Shown here: positions 37,701-46,713 of the stretch, piece after piece
How the letters are laid out: every line of letters starts with the position of its first letter
Position numbering within the stretch: position 1 is the stretch's first letter
Source of the DNA: Gp6-AA40 sp035711805
Lineage (GTDB): Bacteria; Acidobacteriota; Vicinamibacteria; Vicinamibacterales; UBA2999
Reading direction: 5' to 3'
DNA length: 64,000 nt
NCBI GenBank assembly: GCA_035711805.1
Contig: DASTBV010000160.1
Span: forward strand, 1-64,000
Program-made: the position numbers and the translations under genes
The notes under the pieces: generated by a model
Databases searched by the model: none
Told to the model about the DNA's origin: nothing
The model's input: only the letters and a program-made list of their open reading frames with translations

Positions 37701-40700
37701 TTGTGCTGGCCGCGGGTGCTGGCGGCGATGTCCGCCGGGCTGAGGCGCGACACGTCGAGCCCGAACACGCGCGATGCCAGCCGATCGAACAGCATCGCCT
37801 GCTCGTCGCTCAATCCGAGGTGTTGCAGCGTGATGTGAACGTGGGTGAAGGCCATCGAGAACGCCCGCGCGGCGGCGTTCCCGTCGCGATACTTCCGCGC
37901 CAACGCGAGCGCCGCCGCACGATCGGCTGCCACGCCGGTCGCAAACGTCATGCGGACGACCGCGCCGGCCGGCAGCCGCACGCGCTCGCGCAACGCGCCG
38001 ACCGGATCGAGCACGGCGCCCGTTGTCCCCGACAGGGCACGGCCGTCGAGCACCACCGGATTGGCGGGTGAGCGGCCCCGGCCGATGAACCGCGCACGGT
38101 CGGTTTCCCACTCGACGGCGCCGCCGAGCCGCGGGCCATCCACGCCGAGCACGTGGAAGCCGACGACAGGCGATTCATCGGCGGCGCGGGGACGGCGGCT
38201 GAACAGCAGACCGGCGCTCTGGCGGTCGAACTCCGTTTCGACGAACAGCTTGCCGAAGGCCGGGTGCGCGAGATCGTCTTCCGGGCGTGCCAGCGCCATC
38301 TCGACGTAGCTCGTCACTTCGATCTCGCGCGTCTGCGAGCCGCGGTTGGTGATCGTCAGCCGGCGAACGTCCACGTCGTCTTCCGACGAGACCGTGATCT
38401 CGAGGCGTGTTTCGATGTCGGTGTCGCGGCGGCGGAACGTAATCTTCTCGAGGTCGAATGTCGCGTCGAATTTGTCCGGTTCGTGGCAGACCGGATGGTA
38501 GGTAGCGGACCAGACCCGATCGGCCCACGGATCGCGCAGGTAAATATAGTGAGCGCCGGAGTCCGACGTCACATCGTCGCGGCGGCGGGTGATGGCGATA
38601 TCGCGCCACAGGCTGAAGCCGCCGCCGGCGTTGGTGACGGCGGTGGTGTAGCGGCCATTCGACAGGAAATGCGTGTGGACGTTCGTCGTGTGCGGCGAGC
38701 GGAAGCGCCTCGACGCGAAGACAGGCAGCGCGGGCTGCGTCGTGACGCTCTGGGCCGGGCGCGGCTGCGAAATGATGGCCTCGCGCGGCACCCGTTCCTG
38801 CAGGAGCAGCTCCGTCGCCCTGACGCGCGGATCGGCGTGAAAGCGCGCGACGAAGGCATCCTCGCAGACGACGTTCGCCAGTGCGACCAGCGACATGCCC
38901 TGATGGTGCGCAAAGAAGGCGCGGATGATTGCCGGCCGCGGCGCGGTCTCGGGCGGCGCTTCGACGTCACGCCCGCGCGGGTTGTAGTCGAGTGCTTCGT
39001 AAAAACCGAACCGGCCGTCCATTCCGAGCCGCGCGAGGTGGGCGAAATTGTCGGCGGCCATCGACGGTGAGACCAGACTGGCGAGCGCGGTGGCATAGGG
39101 GGAAACGACCAGGTCGCTCTCGAGACCGCGTTTCAAGCCGAGACCCGGGACGCCGAAGGCCCGGTACTGGTAGTTGCCCTCGCGATCGGTAAACCCGTAG
39201 GCGGATTCCGAGACGCCCCACGGCGCCCCGCGCTGTCCCCCGTATTCGATCTGCCGCCGAACGCTGGCGCGGCAGCTCTGATCGAGCAGTGTGCCGGGGA
39301 ACGAGCGCATCAGCAGTTGCGGCATCAGGTACTCGAACATCGTGCCGCCCCACGACATCAGCGTCGCGCGGCCGTCCACGTTGGTGACGAGCCGACCGAG
39401 GTGAAACCAGTGATGCTGTGGGACGTCGCCTTTGACGATCGCCACGAAGCTCGCGACGCGCGCCTCAGAGGCCAGCAGATCGTAGAAGGATGCGTCCAGC
39501 CGGCCGGGTCCTTCCGCATCCGCGAGCCGGTAGCCGATGGAAAAGATTCGCCGCCGTCGGTCGTACAGGAACTCGAAGCGCATGTCGTCTACGAGCGCCG
39601 AAAGACGGCCGGCGAGCTCGTGCAGCGCATCGGCCGGCACCGACTCGTCGATCGTCGAGTGCTCGACCGCTTCGAGCACCGCACGGCACCAGTAGACGAC
39701 GTCCTCGACGCCATCGTGCTCGTCGTGCGACAGCTCCGCGGCGGCGTTCGCCAGCTGCGCGGCGAGCGTCCAGACCGGTCCCATCGGACCGCGTGCCGCC
39801 GCCGCAGCCCGCGAGGCGTCGGCAACGGCCCGCGCCAGTCGATTGATCTCGGTGATCGTCTGCCGTAGCTCGGCTCGAGCTGACGCCGACGATGAGGTGC
39901 CGGCAAGGACGTCGGCAGCGTCGGCAATACCGCCAAGCCGTTGTTCGCGTGACTGCGGGCGCTCGATGAGCGCGGTCAGCCCCTGCGCGAGCGCAATCAT
40001 CGCGGCGGCGAGATTGCCGCTGTCCACGGTCGAGACGTAGCGAGGATGGAGCGGCGCCAGGCTCGCCGTGTCGTACCAGTTGAGGAAGTGGCCGCGATAT
40101 CGCTCGAGGCGCTCGAGCGTCCCGACCGTCGCACTGATGCGTTTGACGAGATCGCTGGTCGAAATGTAGCCGAGGTCGTGCGCGGCCAGTGTGGACAGCA
40201 GGCCCATGCCGATGTTGGTCGGCGACGTGCGGCGCGCCAGCCGCGGCTCGTCGCCGGCCTCCTGGTAGTTGTCGGGCACGAGCCAGGCATCGGCCTGCGT
40301 GATGAAGGTGTCGAAATAGCGCCAGGTCTTGCGCGCCGTTCGCCGCAGCATCGTCCGCTCGCGATCGCTCAGCGGGCGGACGCGCGCGCCGACGGGAAGG
40401 CTGAGCCAGTAGGCGATCCCTGGCGCCAGCGTCCACAGCACCAGGAATGGTGCCGCCGCCGGCAGTGCGTCCGGGTCGCGTGTGATGATGCCCAGTGCGG
40501 CGACGCCCGCGATCGCAGGGCTCGAGATCATGTCGGCGACGAACCGCCGGAGCCCCTGCCCGACGAGTCCCGCGGCCCGAGCCGCGGCCGCGGCTGCGGT
40601 CTCCCATTCCAGCAGCCTTCGCCTCGTCACCGCGAGGCGTACCAGGGTGACGCCGATGGCGTGCGCCGTGTCGAAGGCGTGAAACGCGAGAAAGGTCAGG

Positions 40701-43315
40701 CTGAGAAGCACCTGCGCCAGCGCGATGGCTGTGTCGGCGCGCAGATTGTGGAGGAAGACCGGAATTGATTGCGCGCGGCCCGGCCCGACCAGCAGCCGCG
40801 CGATGACCGGCAGGAGCTGCGACGCGGCAACTCCCACCACCATCAGCGTCCACACCCATTGCGGCCCCGGCAGCACCGTCCAGCCGGCCACGAGCATCGC
40901 CAGCAGCGTGGGCGCGACGAGGCTGCGGCGCAGGTTGTCGAGAATCTTCCATCGTCCGATGACCGGCAGCGGGTTGCGCCTGAGCCCCAGCCGCGACGGG
41001 ACGACGGGGAAGAGCCAGAACAGGATCTGCCAGTCGCCGCGAATCCAGCGATGCTGCCGCCGCGCGTGGGAGAGCACGCTCGACGGGTACTCGTCGACGA
41101 GTTCGACGTCCGAGGCGAGCGCGACGCGTGCGTGCAGTCCTTCGAACAGGTCGTGCGAAAGCAGCGTGTTCTCCGGCACCGAGTGCTCGAGTGCTGCCAT
41201 GAACGCGTCGACGTCGTAGAGGCCCTTGCCGGTGAAGATGCCTTCGCTGAACAGGTCCTGATAGATGTCGGAGACCGCCGTCGTGTACGGGTCCACGCCC
41301 GTGTGGCCCGAATACAGACGCGCGAACAAGGATCCTGCGGCGCTCATGAAGGTCACGCTGACGCGCGGCTGCAGGATGCCGTATCCCTCGGTCACGCGGC
41401 CGGCCTCCGGATTGAAGGCCGCGCGATTGAGCGGGTGGATGATGATCCCGATCAGCTCGCGCGCGACTCCCCGCGGCAGCCGGGTATCGCTGTCGAGCGT
41501 GATGCAGTACTTGACGTCCGGCAGAACGTCCAGATCGCCGACGGAGACGGCAAAGCTCGTGTCGGTGGCACCGCGGAGCAGGCGGTTGAACTCCTCGATC
41601 TTCCCGCGCTTGCGCTCCCATCCCATCCACAGGCCTTCGCGCGGGTTCCACTGCCGGAAGCGGTGAAACAGGAAGAAACGGGACCCCTCGGGTGCGTGTT
41701 TCGCGTTGAGCGCGCGGATGCCCTGGCGTGCCGCGTCGAGGATTTCCTGGTCGTGAGGAAGAGTTTCCGTGGGCGCGTCGAGAAAATCGGTGAGCAGGGC
41801 AAAGTGGATGTGCGGATCGAGATTGCCCAGCGCCTGCACTTCGAGGTGATCGATCAAATCCGCAACGCGATCGACGCTGTCGAGCAGCGTCGGCACGATG
41901 ACCATCGTGCGAGCCGATGGCGGCACGGAGGTGAGCTCGATCCGGGCAAGACGCCGCGGAGGAATCAGGAAGCTGATGAGCCGCTGCAGGACCTGAATGG
42001 TCAACTCGCTCGCCGGGACGATGGTCAGAATCGCGGCGAAGACCAAGCCGGGGCCGCGCCATCCGTTGAGCCACGCGTACGCGACGGCGAGCGAGACGAG
42101 AAGGGCCGTGCCCGCGGCAATCGTGCCGAGGTATCCCGGCGTCGCCCACTTGAAGAAGAAGCGCGTGAATCGCAGCCGGATCGTCGGCCGCCATGCAATG
42201 CTGCGTTCGAACGTCCGCCGCCCGCCGCCAACCAGGTGATAGCCGACGTGCGCCGCCCGCGCGTCCGGGGTCTTGACGTGGACCTGCCGTGCCCGCTCCA
42301 CGCTTTTCAGCGCCAGCAGCAGCTGCGCTTCGCCCGTGGGTGCCGCCAGCTCTTCGACCGCATGCCGGTAGCGGTCGCGGCTGCGAAAGTCCATGCGGCC
42401 GTAGACGCCAGCCGGGTCGCGTTGCAGCACCTGCTCGACGAGGCTCACCTGTTCGAAGAACTCGCTCCAGTCGAACGTCGAGATCAGGCGCAGGCTGGTG
42501 ATCAGATTGGCCATGCCGGCCTGTGCCGCCGCCTGCTGCTGGCCCTCCGTGCGAATCACGTCCTCGAGGGTTTCGCCGCGCGCCTCGAGGAGCGCTTCCA
42601 GCTCGTGATACAGCTCCGACGCCAGCATGCCGAGGCCGCGCGAGTGCTGCAGCAGGCGGGTGACGAACGAGTGGTGCACGTCGGCCGGCCACTTCTCGGC
42701 GCGCGCCGGCGCGGCGTCGATTCGGGCGGCCATCCGATCGGCCGCGAGGCGGTGCAGGCGCGTGGCGGCGAGGCCGTCGGCGCGGGCGCGCAGGTGATCG
42801 ACCAGCGCCAGCTTGAGCGCGCTTGGCCATCCCCACAGCTCGCCCATCGTCAGCGGCGTCACCGACTGGAAGGCGCTGATGAAGCGCTGCAGGCGCGCCG
42901 CGTCGAGGCGGCCCGCGCTCATGCGAATCAGTTCGAGCGCGAGCGCGTAGATGCGCGGCCAGCCGGCGAATTCGTCGGCCGCCACCCGCGGCAGCCGTCG
43001 GAAGAACGCCGGCGGCAGGTCGTGATGGATGTCGCGCGCGGCGGCGGTGATGATGTGGAAGTTGTCGAGCAGCCACTCGGCGGCGGGCGAGAGCGCTTCC
43101 TGCCGTGCGTCGTCCGCAAGCGATACGTAGACCTCGCGCAGCGCGCGCATGTGCTGCTTGAGCTGGCGCAGATGTGCGCGGCCGCTGCCGCGCCGGTCGG
43201 GCGCAAGCGTCAACAACGCGGCCAGCCGGCGGGCGTGTTCTTCCAGCAGCTCGATGCTGAGCAGCTCTTCGTTGCTGCCCAGTCCGCGTGGTGTGGAGAA
43301 CGCAACCCGCCGCAT
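34793..43315 (-). CDS. Cyclic beta-glucan synthase-like protein (GT84 + GH94, NdvB type)
   Basis: The 2840-aa length equals that of NdvB/Cgs cyclic beta-1,2-glucan synthases. After a helical N-terminal region and two membrane segments (about residues 395-460), the GT84 domain has DSDTRLPRG (about 605) and RQHRWIRGDWQ (about 755). It is followed by more membrane helices (about 790-1000). A glucoamylase-like module contains HHQGMSLVAL (about 1472). The C-terminal GH94 phosphorylase-like region has GSGDWNDGMNRVG (about 2500), including the catalytic Asp. These enzymes make periplasmic cyclic glucans and trim them with the GH94 module; the linkage here is inferred. It heads an operon with GT4 and debranching genes. 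The start ATG has no strong ribosome site. Confidence 0.92.
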   Translation of the reverse strand: MRRVAFSTPRGLGSNEELLSIELLEEHARRLAALLTLAPDRRGSGRAHLRQLKQHMRALREVYVSLADDARQEALSPAAEWLLDNFHIITAAARDIHHDLPPAFFRRLPRVAADEFAGWPRIYALALELIRMSAGRLDAARLQRFISAFQSVTPLTMGELWGWPSALKLALVDHLRARADGLAATRLHRLAADRMAARIDAAPARAEKWPADVHHSFVTRLLQHSRGLGMLASELYHELEALLEARGETLEDVIRTEGQQQAAAQAGMANLITSLRLISTFDWSEFFEQVSLVEQVLQRDPAGVYGRMDFRSRDRYRHAVEELAAPTGEAQLLLALKSVERARQVHVKTPDARAAHVGYHLVGGGRRTFERSIAWRPTIRLRFTRFFFKWATPGYLGTIAAGTALLVSLAVAYAWLNGWRGPGLVFAAILTIVPASELTIQVLQRLISFLIPPRRLARIELTSVPPSARTMVIVPTLLDSVDRVADLIDHLEVQALGNLDPHIHFALLTDFLDAPTETLPHDQEILDAARQGIRALNAKHAPEGSRFFLFHRFRQWNPREGLWMGWERKRGKIEEFNRLLRGATDTSFAVSVGDLDVLPDVKYCITLDSDTRLPRGVARELIGIIIHPLNRAAFNPEAGRVTEGYGILQPRVSVTFMSAAGSLFARLYSGHTGVDPYTTAVSDIYQDLFSEGIFTGKGLYDVDAFMAALEHSVPENTLLSHDLFEGLHARVALASDVELVDEYPSSVLSHARRQHRWIRGDWQILFWLFPVVPSRLGLRRNPLPVIGRWKILDNLRRSLVAPTLLAMLVAGWTVLPGPQWVWTLMVVGVAASQLLPVIARLLVGPGRAQSIPVFLHNLRADTAIALAQVLLSLTFLAFHAFDTAHAIGVTLVRLAVTRRRLLEWETAAAAAARAAGLVGQGLRRFVADMISSPAIAGVAALGIITRDPDALPAAAPFLVLWTLAPGIAYWLSLPVGARVRPLSDRERTMLRRTARKTWRYFDTFITQADAWLVPDNYQEAGDEPRLARRTSPTNIGMGLLSTLAAHDLGYISTSDLVKRISATVGTLERLERYRGHFLNWYDTASLAPLHPRYVSTVDSGNLAAAMIALAQGLTALIERPQSREQRLGGIADAADVLAGTSSSASARAELRQTITEINRLARAVADASRAAAAARGPMGPVWTLAAQLANAAAELSHDEHDGVEDVVYWCRAVLEAVEHSTIDESVPADALHELAGRLSALVDDMRFEFLYDRRRRIFSIGYRLADAEGPGRLDASFYDLLASEARVASFVAIVKGDVPQHHWFHLGRLVTNVDGRATLMSWGGTMFEYLMPQLLMRSFPGTLLDQSCRASVRRQIEYGGQRGAPWGVSESAYGFTDREGNYQYRAFGVPGLGLKRGLESDLVVSPYATALASLVSPSMAADNFAHLARLGMDGRFGFYEALDYNPRGRDVEAPPETAPRPAIIRAFFAHHQGMSLVALANVVCEDAFVARFHADPRVRATELLLQERVPREAIISQPRPAQSVTTQPALPVFASRRFRSPHTTNVHTHFLSNGRYTTAVTNAGGGFSLWRDIAITRRRDDVTSDSGAHYIYLRDPWADRVWSATYHPVCHEPDKFDATFDLEKITFRRRDTDIETRLEITVSSEDDVDVRRLTITNRGSQTREIEVTSYVEMALARPEDDLAHPAFGKLFVETEFDRQSAGLLFSRRPRAADESPVVGFHVLGVDGPRLGGAVEWETDRARFIGRGRSPANPVVLDGRALSGTTGAVLDPVGALRERVRLPAGAVVRMTFATGVAADRAAALALARKYRDGNAAARAFSMAFTHVHITLQHLGLSDEQAMLFDRLASRVFGLDVSRLSPADIAASTRGQHNLWGYGISGDLPIVLLRVAEADSLTLARQLLNAQEYWRLKGLRADVVILNEHPTDYLDEMQGLLAQLVQELPWAGWLGKPGGMFLLRADGMPEADRHLLSAVARVVLAGELGDLVSQLERPAPWLFDVHDVPRAAELQPPESAAPLPAPALVMPNGYGGFTPDGRDYVVVLDGLRETPAPWSNVLSNDTFGTIVTASGSAFTWAGNSRENRLTPFANDPLSDPTSEAIYVRDEESGAVWGATPGPLVRRADGGRWIVRHTAGVTRFQHAVAGIRHELAVFVAPDDPVKLALLTLTNTGDVKRRLSVFGYVEWCLGSPRAGERRFVVTEMSAEAGGLLARNAYNTEFADHVAFWRATAAPHSHTGDRTEFIGRHRTLSAPAALFRDQLSGRTGAGLDPCGALQIVGELEPGETRSVAFVLGQGRDRSHAIELTNRYSSVEQARATLAAVERQWDDMLGAMQVRTPDDSFDLIVNRWLLYQTLACRVWARSGPYQPGGAFGFRDQLQDVLALIDTRPGLCRAHLLTAASRQFVEGDVQHWWHPPSGRGTRTRCSDDLLWLPYAVASYVSQTGDESVLDEVVPFLEAPALEPGQSETYLLPRTSEEQASVFEHSIRAIRRAMRYGAHGLPLIGSGDWNDGMNRVGHEGRGESVWLGWFLVSVLNDFAPLCERRGRDDLAQRYRDEARWLTGMLELAWDGDWYRRAYFDDGTPLGSVQNVECKLDSLTQSWAVLADTAQPGRAQRAMNAVRTHLMRRDAQIVLLLTPPFDRMSHDPGYIKGYLPGIRENGGQYTHAVAWSIIALARLGMGDEAMELFHMINPVNHMRTPGDAERYRVEPYAIAADVYAHPMHVGRGGWTWYTGSAGWMYQAAMRWLIGVRRNGSTISINPCIPAIWPQYSLDWRIGRTRYRFTVLNPEQRSCGVASATLDGTIVDAAALPFIDDGGEHEVTVVLGAPQTSHAPVALSTTAPSH

Positions 43316-43407
43316 CGTTTCATTATTCTCCGCGGGCGGACGATAACGTTCGGCGATGATCGCTACGCTCGAGCTTGCTCCCTCAAGCAGTGTCCGCCTC
43401 AGGGGAC

Positions 43408-43502
43408 CGGGTGTAGGTAGTGTCCGCCTTCAGGCGGACCGGCTCAGTCGGCGATACTCTCAATCCACCGGTCCGCCTGAAGGCGGACACTACCTACACC
43501 CG
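43408..43502. repeat. Perfect 35-bp inverted repeat with 25-base loop
   Basis: Bases 43408-43442 are exactly complementary to 43468-43502. Each arm contains TAGTGTCCGCCTTCAGGCGG, which is itself palindromic around CTTCAG, so the region can fold as one long hairpin or as a cruciform of two short ones. A degenerate copy (AGTGTCCGCCTCAGGGGACC) precedes it at 43389. The GIY-YIG-like gene starts two bases after the right arm. Confidence 0.93.
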
Positions 43503-43503
43503 C

Positions 43504-43815
43504 ATGCCTCGAAAGCGCACGCCGCGCAGTTACTGTGTCTACATCATCGAACTCTCGCGCGCGTGCGTGAAGACGCCGTGCGCGCTGGCGCCGCTCTACG
43601 TCGGGCAGACAGCGCACACGGCGGAAGAGCGCTTCGCGCAGCACAAAGCGGGAGGGATGCTCGCGGCAGGGAAGGCGCACCGCTACGGTGTGCGGCTGCG
43701 CTACGACCTGATGAAGGGAATCGGCCCGTTCACGTCGCGGTCCGAGGCTGAGGAGGCAGAGAAGGCCGTGGCGGCGGCTCTGAAGCGCCGCGGCCATCGC
43801 GTGTTCTGGGGATAA
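43504..43815 (+). CDS. Small GIY-YIG-like protein
   Basis: The 103-aa protein contains the short GIY-YIG pattern: YCVYIIEL as the first strand, LYVGQTAHTAEERFAQHKAGG as the second strand with the helix Arg and His, and a later Glu-rich helix (EAEEAEKAVAAAL). In active nucleases a downstream Glu binds metal; several Glu are present, but alignment would be needed to assign it. The ATG at 43504 is used; an open frame from 43420 only translates the inverted repeat. No other genes lie close on the same strand. Its position next to a large palindrome is notable. Confidence 0.72.
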   Translation: MPRKRTPRSYCVYIIELSRACVKTPCALAPLYVGQTAHTAEERFAQHKAGGMLAAGKAHRYGVRLRYDLMKGIGPFTSRSEAEEAEKAVAAALKRRGHRVFWG

Positions 43816-43818
43816 CCG

Positions 43819-44094
43819 TCAGACGGGCGTTCGGAAGACCTCGTCGAGCGGACGTTCGAATCCGTCGATCACAATGCTAGCCAGTGTGTCGTCCTGGTGC
43901 GCGGCGATGCGTGCCGGCTCGGGGGCGGCCGTGCGCTCGTGCGCTTCGTACGCGGTATTCAGCATCAGTTCCGACTCGTGCCGCTTCAGCATGACCCAGT
44001 CGCAGTGATCGTCCGGCGGGACGTCGCTGACCCCCTCGAAGCCGAGGACATCGCGATAGAACGCGAGCGAGGTCGGCATGTCGAACACCTGCAA
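43819..44094 (-). CDS. Truncated or start-damaged VOC (glyoxalase-like) protein
   Basis: The open frame encodes LQVFDMPTSLAFYRDVLGFEG, CDWVMLKRHESELMLNTAYE, and ends VIDGFERPLDEVFRTPV. This is the first half of a VOC/glyoxalase-type fold, about 90 aa instead of the usual 120 or more. In-frame sequence upstream (to about 44130) still looks coding, reading CTLRIGRFATL, but has no ATG, GTG or TTG; the only in-frame start is TTG at 44094, inside the first strand. An ATG at 44129 is out of frame, as if one or two bases were lost just after it. It is likely a degraded gene or uses a non-standard start. Confidence 0.6.
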   Translation of the reverse strand: MQVFDMPTSLAFYRDVLGFEGVSDVPPDDHCDWVMLKRHESELMLNTAYEAHERTAAPEPARIAAHQDDTLASIVIDGFERPLDEVFRTPV

Positions 44095-44254
44095 CAGCGT
44101 GGCAAAGCGGCCGATTCGAAGGGTGCATCGGAGTCCTTCTCCGTGTGCAGATCTGTTACCCGGCGCGCGGGGCTGTAACGCCCCGATCCACCCCGGCCGA
44201 TAGCTGTGACGGACACCTTAATTGATCCTCGTCAAGGGTCACCAGTGAGGAGCG

Positions 44255-46546
44255 GTGAGAAAGACACGCCGCGTCGGAATTCAGCCTCAACTCGCGGACC
44301 GTGGCCCGTCGCTCGAGGTGCGTCGCCAGGACCGGGCGGCGCAGAGCGAGCTGGAATTGCTCCGCCTCGAGCGCGACATCACCCGAATCCTCCTTGACGG
44401 CGGCGAGACCGACGCCACCCTCATTGCCGCGCTCCACCGCGTCTGCGACGCTCGGACCTGGGGCGCCGCGCAGTACTGGCACCTCGATCCCGTCACGGGC
44501 GTTCTACGCCTCCATGCCGGATGGAGCGCCGACCAGGAACGTCTGCGAAAGGTCACGCAGCGCGCGATTCCGACGGGACCGGGTGAGGGAATCGGTGAAG
44601 TCCTTCGTACCGGTGCGCCGCTGTGGGTTCCCGATCTCACCGAGGACACGCGTTTTCTCGCGAAGGATCTGCCGGCGCAGAGCGCCTGGAACAGTGCGCT
44701 GTTCGCGCCCGTTGTCGGCCACGGTTGTGCGATTGGCGTGATCGAGTTCCTCGCCGAACGCATGCCGGAGCCCGATGCGCAGCTGCTCGGGTTCATCCGG
44801 GCGCTCGGCGCCCAGATCGGCGGCTTCTACGCGCGCGCCCTCACGCTCGATCGCCTGCGCGAAAGCGAAGAGAGATACGCGAACATGGTCGAGCTCGCGG
44901 CCATCGGTATCAGCCACGTGGATCTCGACGGCCGCTTCGTCCACGTCAACCGTCGTCTCTGCGACATGCTCGGCTACACGCGCAACGAGCTGCTGCAGTT
45001 GAGCGTCCGCCAGGTCTCGCATCCCGAAGACGTCCTCGCCACCGAGAAGAACATGCAGCGCCTGAGCAGGGGCGAAATCGATTCGTTCACGGCCGAGAAG
45101 CGCTATCTGCGCAAGAACGGCACACCGATCTGGGTGCACCTGACGGTGGCCTCCAGACGCGGCGTTGATGGCCGCCGGCTGCACGACATCTCGATCATCG
45201 AAGACATTACCGAGCGTAAAGAGGCGCAGTCACGCGTCCAGTATCTCGCCACCCACGACGAGATGACCGGACTGGCGAACAGGACTCTGTTCAACGAACT
45301 GATCGAGCACGCCGTGGCGCGCGAGCGCCGGGAAAACGGGCGGTTCGCCGTCCTCTACATCGATCTCGATCGCTTCAAGATCATCAACGACACGCTGGGA
45401 CACGAAGCCGGCGACCAGCTGCTGAAAGACATGGCGTCGCGCCTGAAGGCGAACGTGCGCGGCAGCGACGTCCTGGCGCGGCTGGGCGGCGACGAATTCG
45501 TGCTGATGGCCACGCAGGTGCCCGATCGGCCGACGGCGGCGTTGATCGCGCGGAAGCTCCTGCTGCTGGCGCTGCAGCCCGTGGAGATCGCGGGACAGCA
45601 GTGCCGGGTGACGGCGAGCATCGGCATCGCCATGTTTCCGGACGATGCCACCGATGCCACCGCGCTGATGAAGGCTGCAGACATGGCGATGTACCGTGCC
45701 AAGGAGGAGGGGAAGAACGGCCACCAGTTCTACTCCGCCGACATCGGCGCCGTGACCGAGAAGCGGCTGCGGATTGAAACCGCCCTGCGCAACGCGATGC
45801 TCAACGACGAACTGTCGCTGCATTACCAGGCCAAGGTGGACATGCGCGGCGGCGAGATTCGCGGCGTCGAGGCGCTGCTGCGCTGGTCGCACCCTGAGTT
45901 CGGTGCGCTCTCGCCGGCGCAGTTCATCCCCGTTGCCGAGGAAAGCGGCCTCATCGTCCCGATCGGTCACTGGGTGATCACCACCGCGTGCACGCAGGCT
46001 GTCGCCTGGCTCCGGCAGGGGCTGCCGCCGCTCCGCATGGCGGTGAACCTGTCGCCGCTGCAGTTTCAGGAACCGAACCTCGTGGAGACGCTTGCGCGCG
46101 TACTTCAGGAAACCGGCATGCCCCCCGAGCTGCTCGAGCTGGAGATCACCGAGGGCGTGATGCTGCAGGACCTGGAGGAGGCGGCGGCGAGGCTGACGGC
46201 GATCCGCGACCTCGGCGTGCGGCTCGCCATCGACGATTTCGGCACCGGGTATTCATCGCTCTCGCAACTCAAACGCTTTCCGATCGACACCGTGAAGATC
46301 GACCGCTCGTTCATCCGCGGTATCCCGACGGACAAGGACGACATGGCGATCACCGAGGCGATCCTGATGCTCGGCAGAACGCTCGGCGTGACAATCGTTG
46401 CCGAAGGTGTCGAGACCGGCGAGCAGGAGGCGTTTCTCACCCGGCACTCCTGCCACGAAATGCAGGGGTTCTATTTCAGCCGGCCGGTTCCGCCCGACGA
46501 GTTCGCCGCGTTCTACCGCTCGCACTCGGTCGCCCAACCTACCTGA
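44255..46546 (+). CDS. GAF-PAS-GGDEF-EAL cyclic-di-GMP turnover protein
   Basis: The 763-aa protein has no membrane segment. In order it holds a GAF domain (about residues 35-195), a PAS domain with PAC (about 205-325, SISIIEDITER region), a GGDEF domain with an intact signature LGGDEFVLMA (about 410-415), and an EAL domain with EALLRW, DDFGTGYSSLSQLKRFP, KIDRSFI and VAEGVET. Both catalytic signatures look intact, so it could make and break c-di-GMP, with direction set by the sensory domains. The start is GTG. It lies alone, divergent from the VOC remnant; no partner regulator is near. Confidence 0.95.
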   Translation: MRKTRRVGIQPQLADRGPSLEVRRQDRAAQSELELLRLERDITRILLDGGETDATLIAALHRVCDARTWGAAQYWHLDPVTGVLRLHAGWSADQERLRKVTQRAIPTGPGEGIGEVLRTGAPLWVPDLTEDTRFLAKDLPAQSAWNSALFAPVVGHGCAIGVIEFLAERMPEPDAQLLGFIRALGAQIGGFYARALTLDRLRESEERYANMVELAAIGISHVDLDGRFVHVNRRLCDMLGYTRNELLQLSVRQVSHPEDVLATEKNMQRLSRGEIDSFTAEKRYLRKNGTPIWVHLTVASRRGVDGRRLHDISIIEDITERKEAQSRVQYLATHDEMTGLANRTLFNELIEHAVARERRENGRFAVLYIDLDRFKIINDTLGHEAGDQLLKDMASRLKANVRGSDVLARLGGDEFVLMATQVPDRPTAALIARKLLLLALQPVEIAGQQCRVTASIGIAMFPDDATDATALMKAADMAMYRAKEEGKNGHQFYSADIGAVTEKRLRIETALRNAMLNDELSLHYQAKVDMRGGEIRGVEALLRWSHPEFGALSPAQFIPVAEESGLIVPIGHWVITTACTQAVAWLRQGLPPLRMAVNLSPLQFQEPNLVETLARVLQETGMPPELLELEITEGVMLQDLEEAAARLTAIRDLGVRLAIDDFGTGYSSLSQLKRFPIDTVKIDRSFIRGIPTDKDDMAITEAILMLGRTLGVTIVAEGVETGEQEAFLTRHSCHEMQGFYFSRPVPPDEFAAFYRSHSVAQPT

Positions 46547-46573
46547 GCGTTACCGCCCGATTCGCCGTGACGT

Positions 46574-46616
46574 CGTAGGGCGCGCCTTGTCGTAGGGCGC
46601 CCCTTGAGGGGTGCCG
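46574..46616. repeat. Intergenic repeat (CGTAGGGCGC..CCTT family)
   Basis: CGTAGGGCGC occurs at 46574-46583 and again at 46591-46600, followed by CCCTTGAGGGGTGCC. The second unit is palindromic around TTGA and similar to the element near 19950. It lies about 30 bp after the c-di-GMP gene. Confidence 0.75.
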
Positions 46617-46713
46617 CGTCAGCCGGATTACCGCACCCGTAAATACCCGCAAAACGCGAACGGGACGAACCCGGTGTGCGTCCGCATTCGCGCCCAAATC
46701 ACTCGTGCGCCGT

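Noticed and set aside
39465..43076. A 1203-codon open frame inside the glucan synthase in another minus-strand frame
   Set aside because: High-GC shadow frame, Arg/Ala-rich and without domains; the true frame has GT84 and GH94 motifs throughout.
40769..43420. Long plus-strand frame of 883 codons opposite the glucan synthase
   Set aside because: Antisense shadow with low-complexity Arg/Asp/Gln composition and no recognisable motif; it ends in the 35-bp inverted repeat.
44255..46546. Frameshift between GGDEF and EAL domains
   Set aside because: One continuous frame covers GAF, PAS, GGDEF and EAL with all signatures in order.
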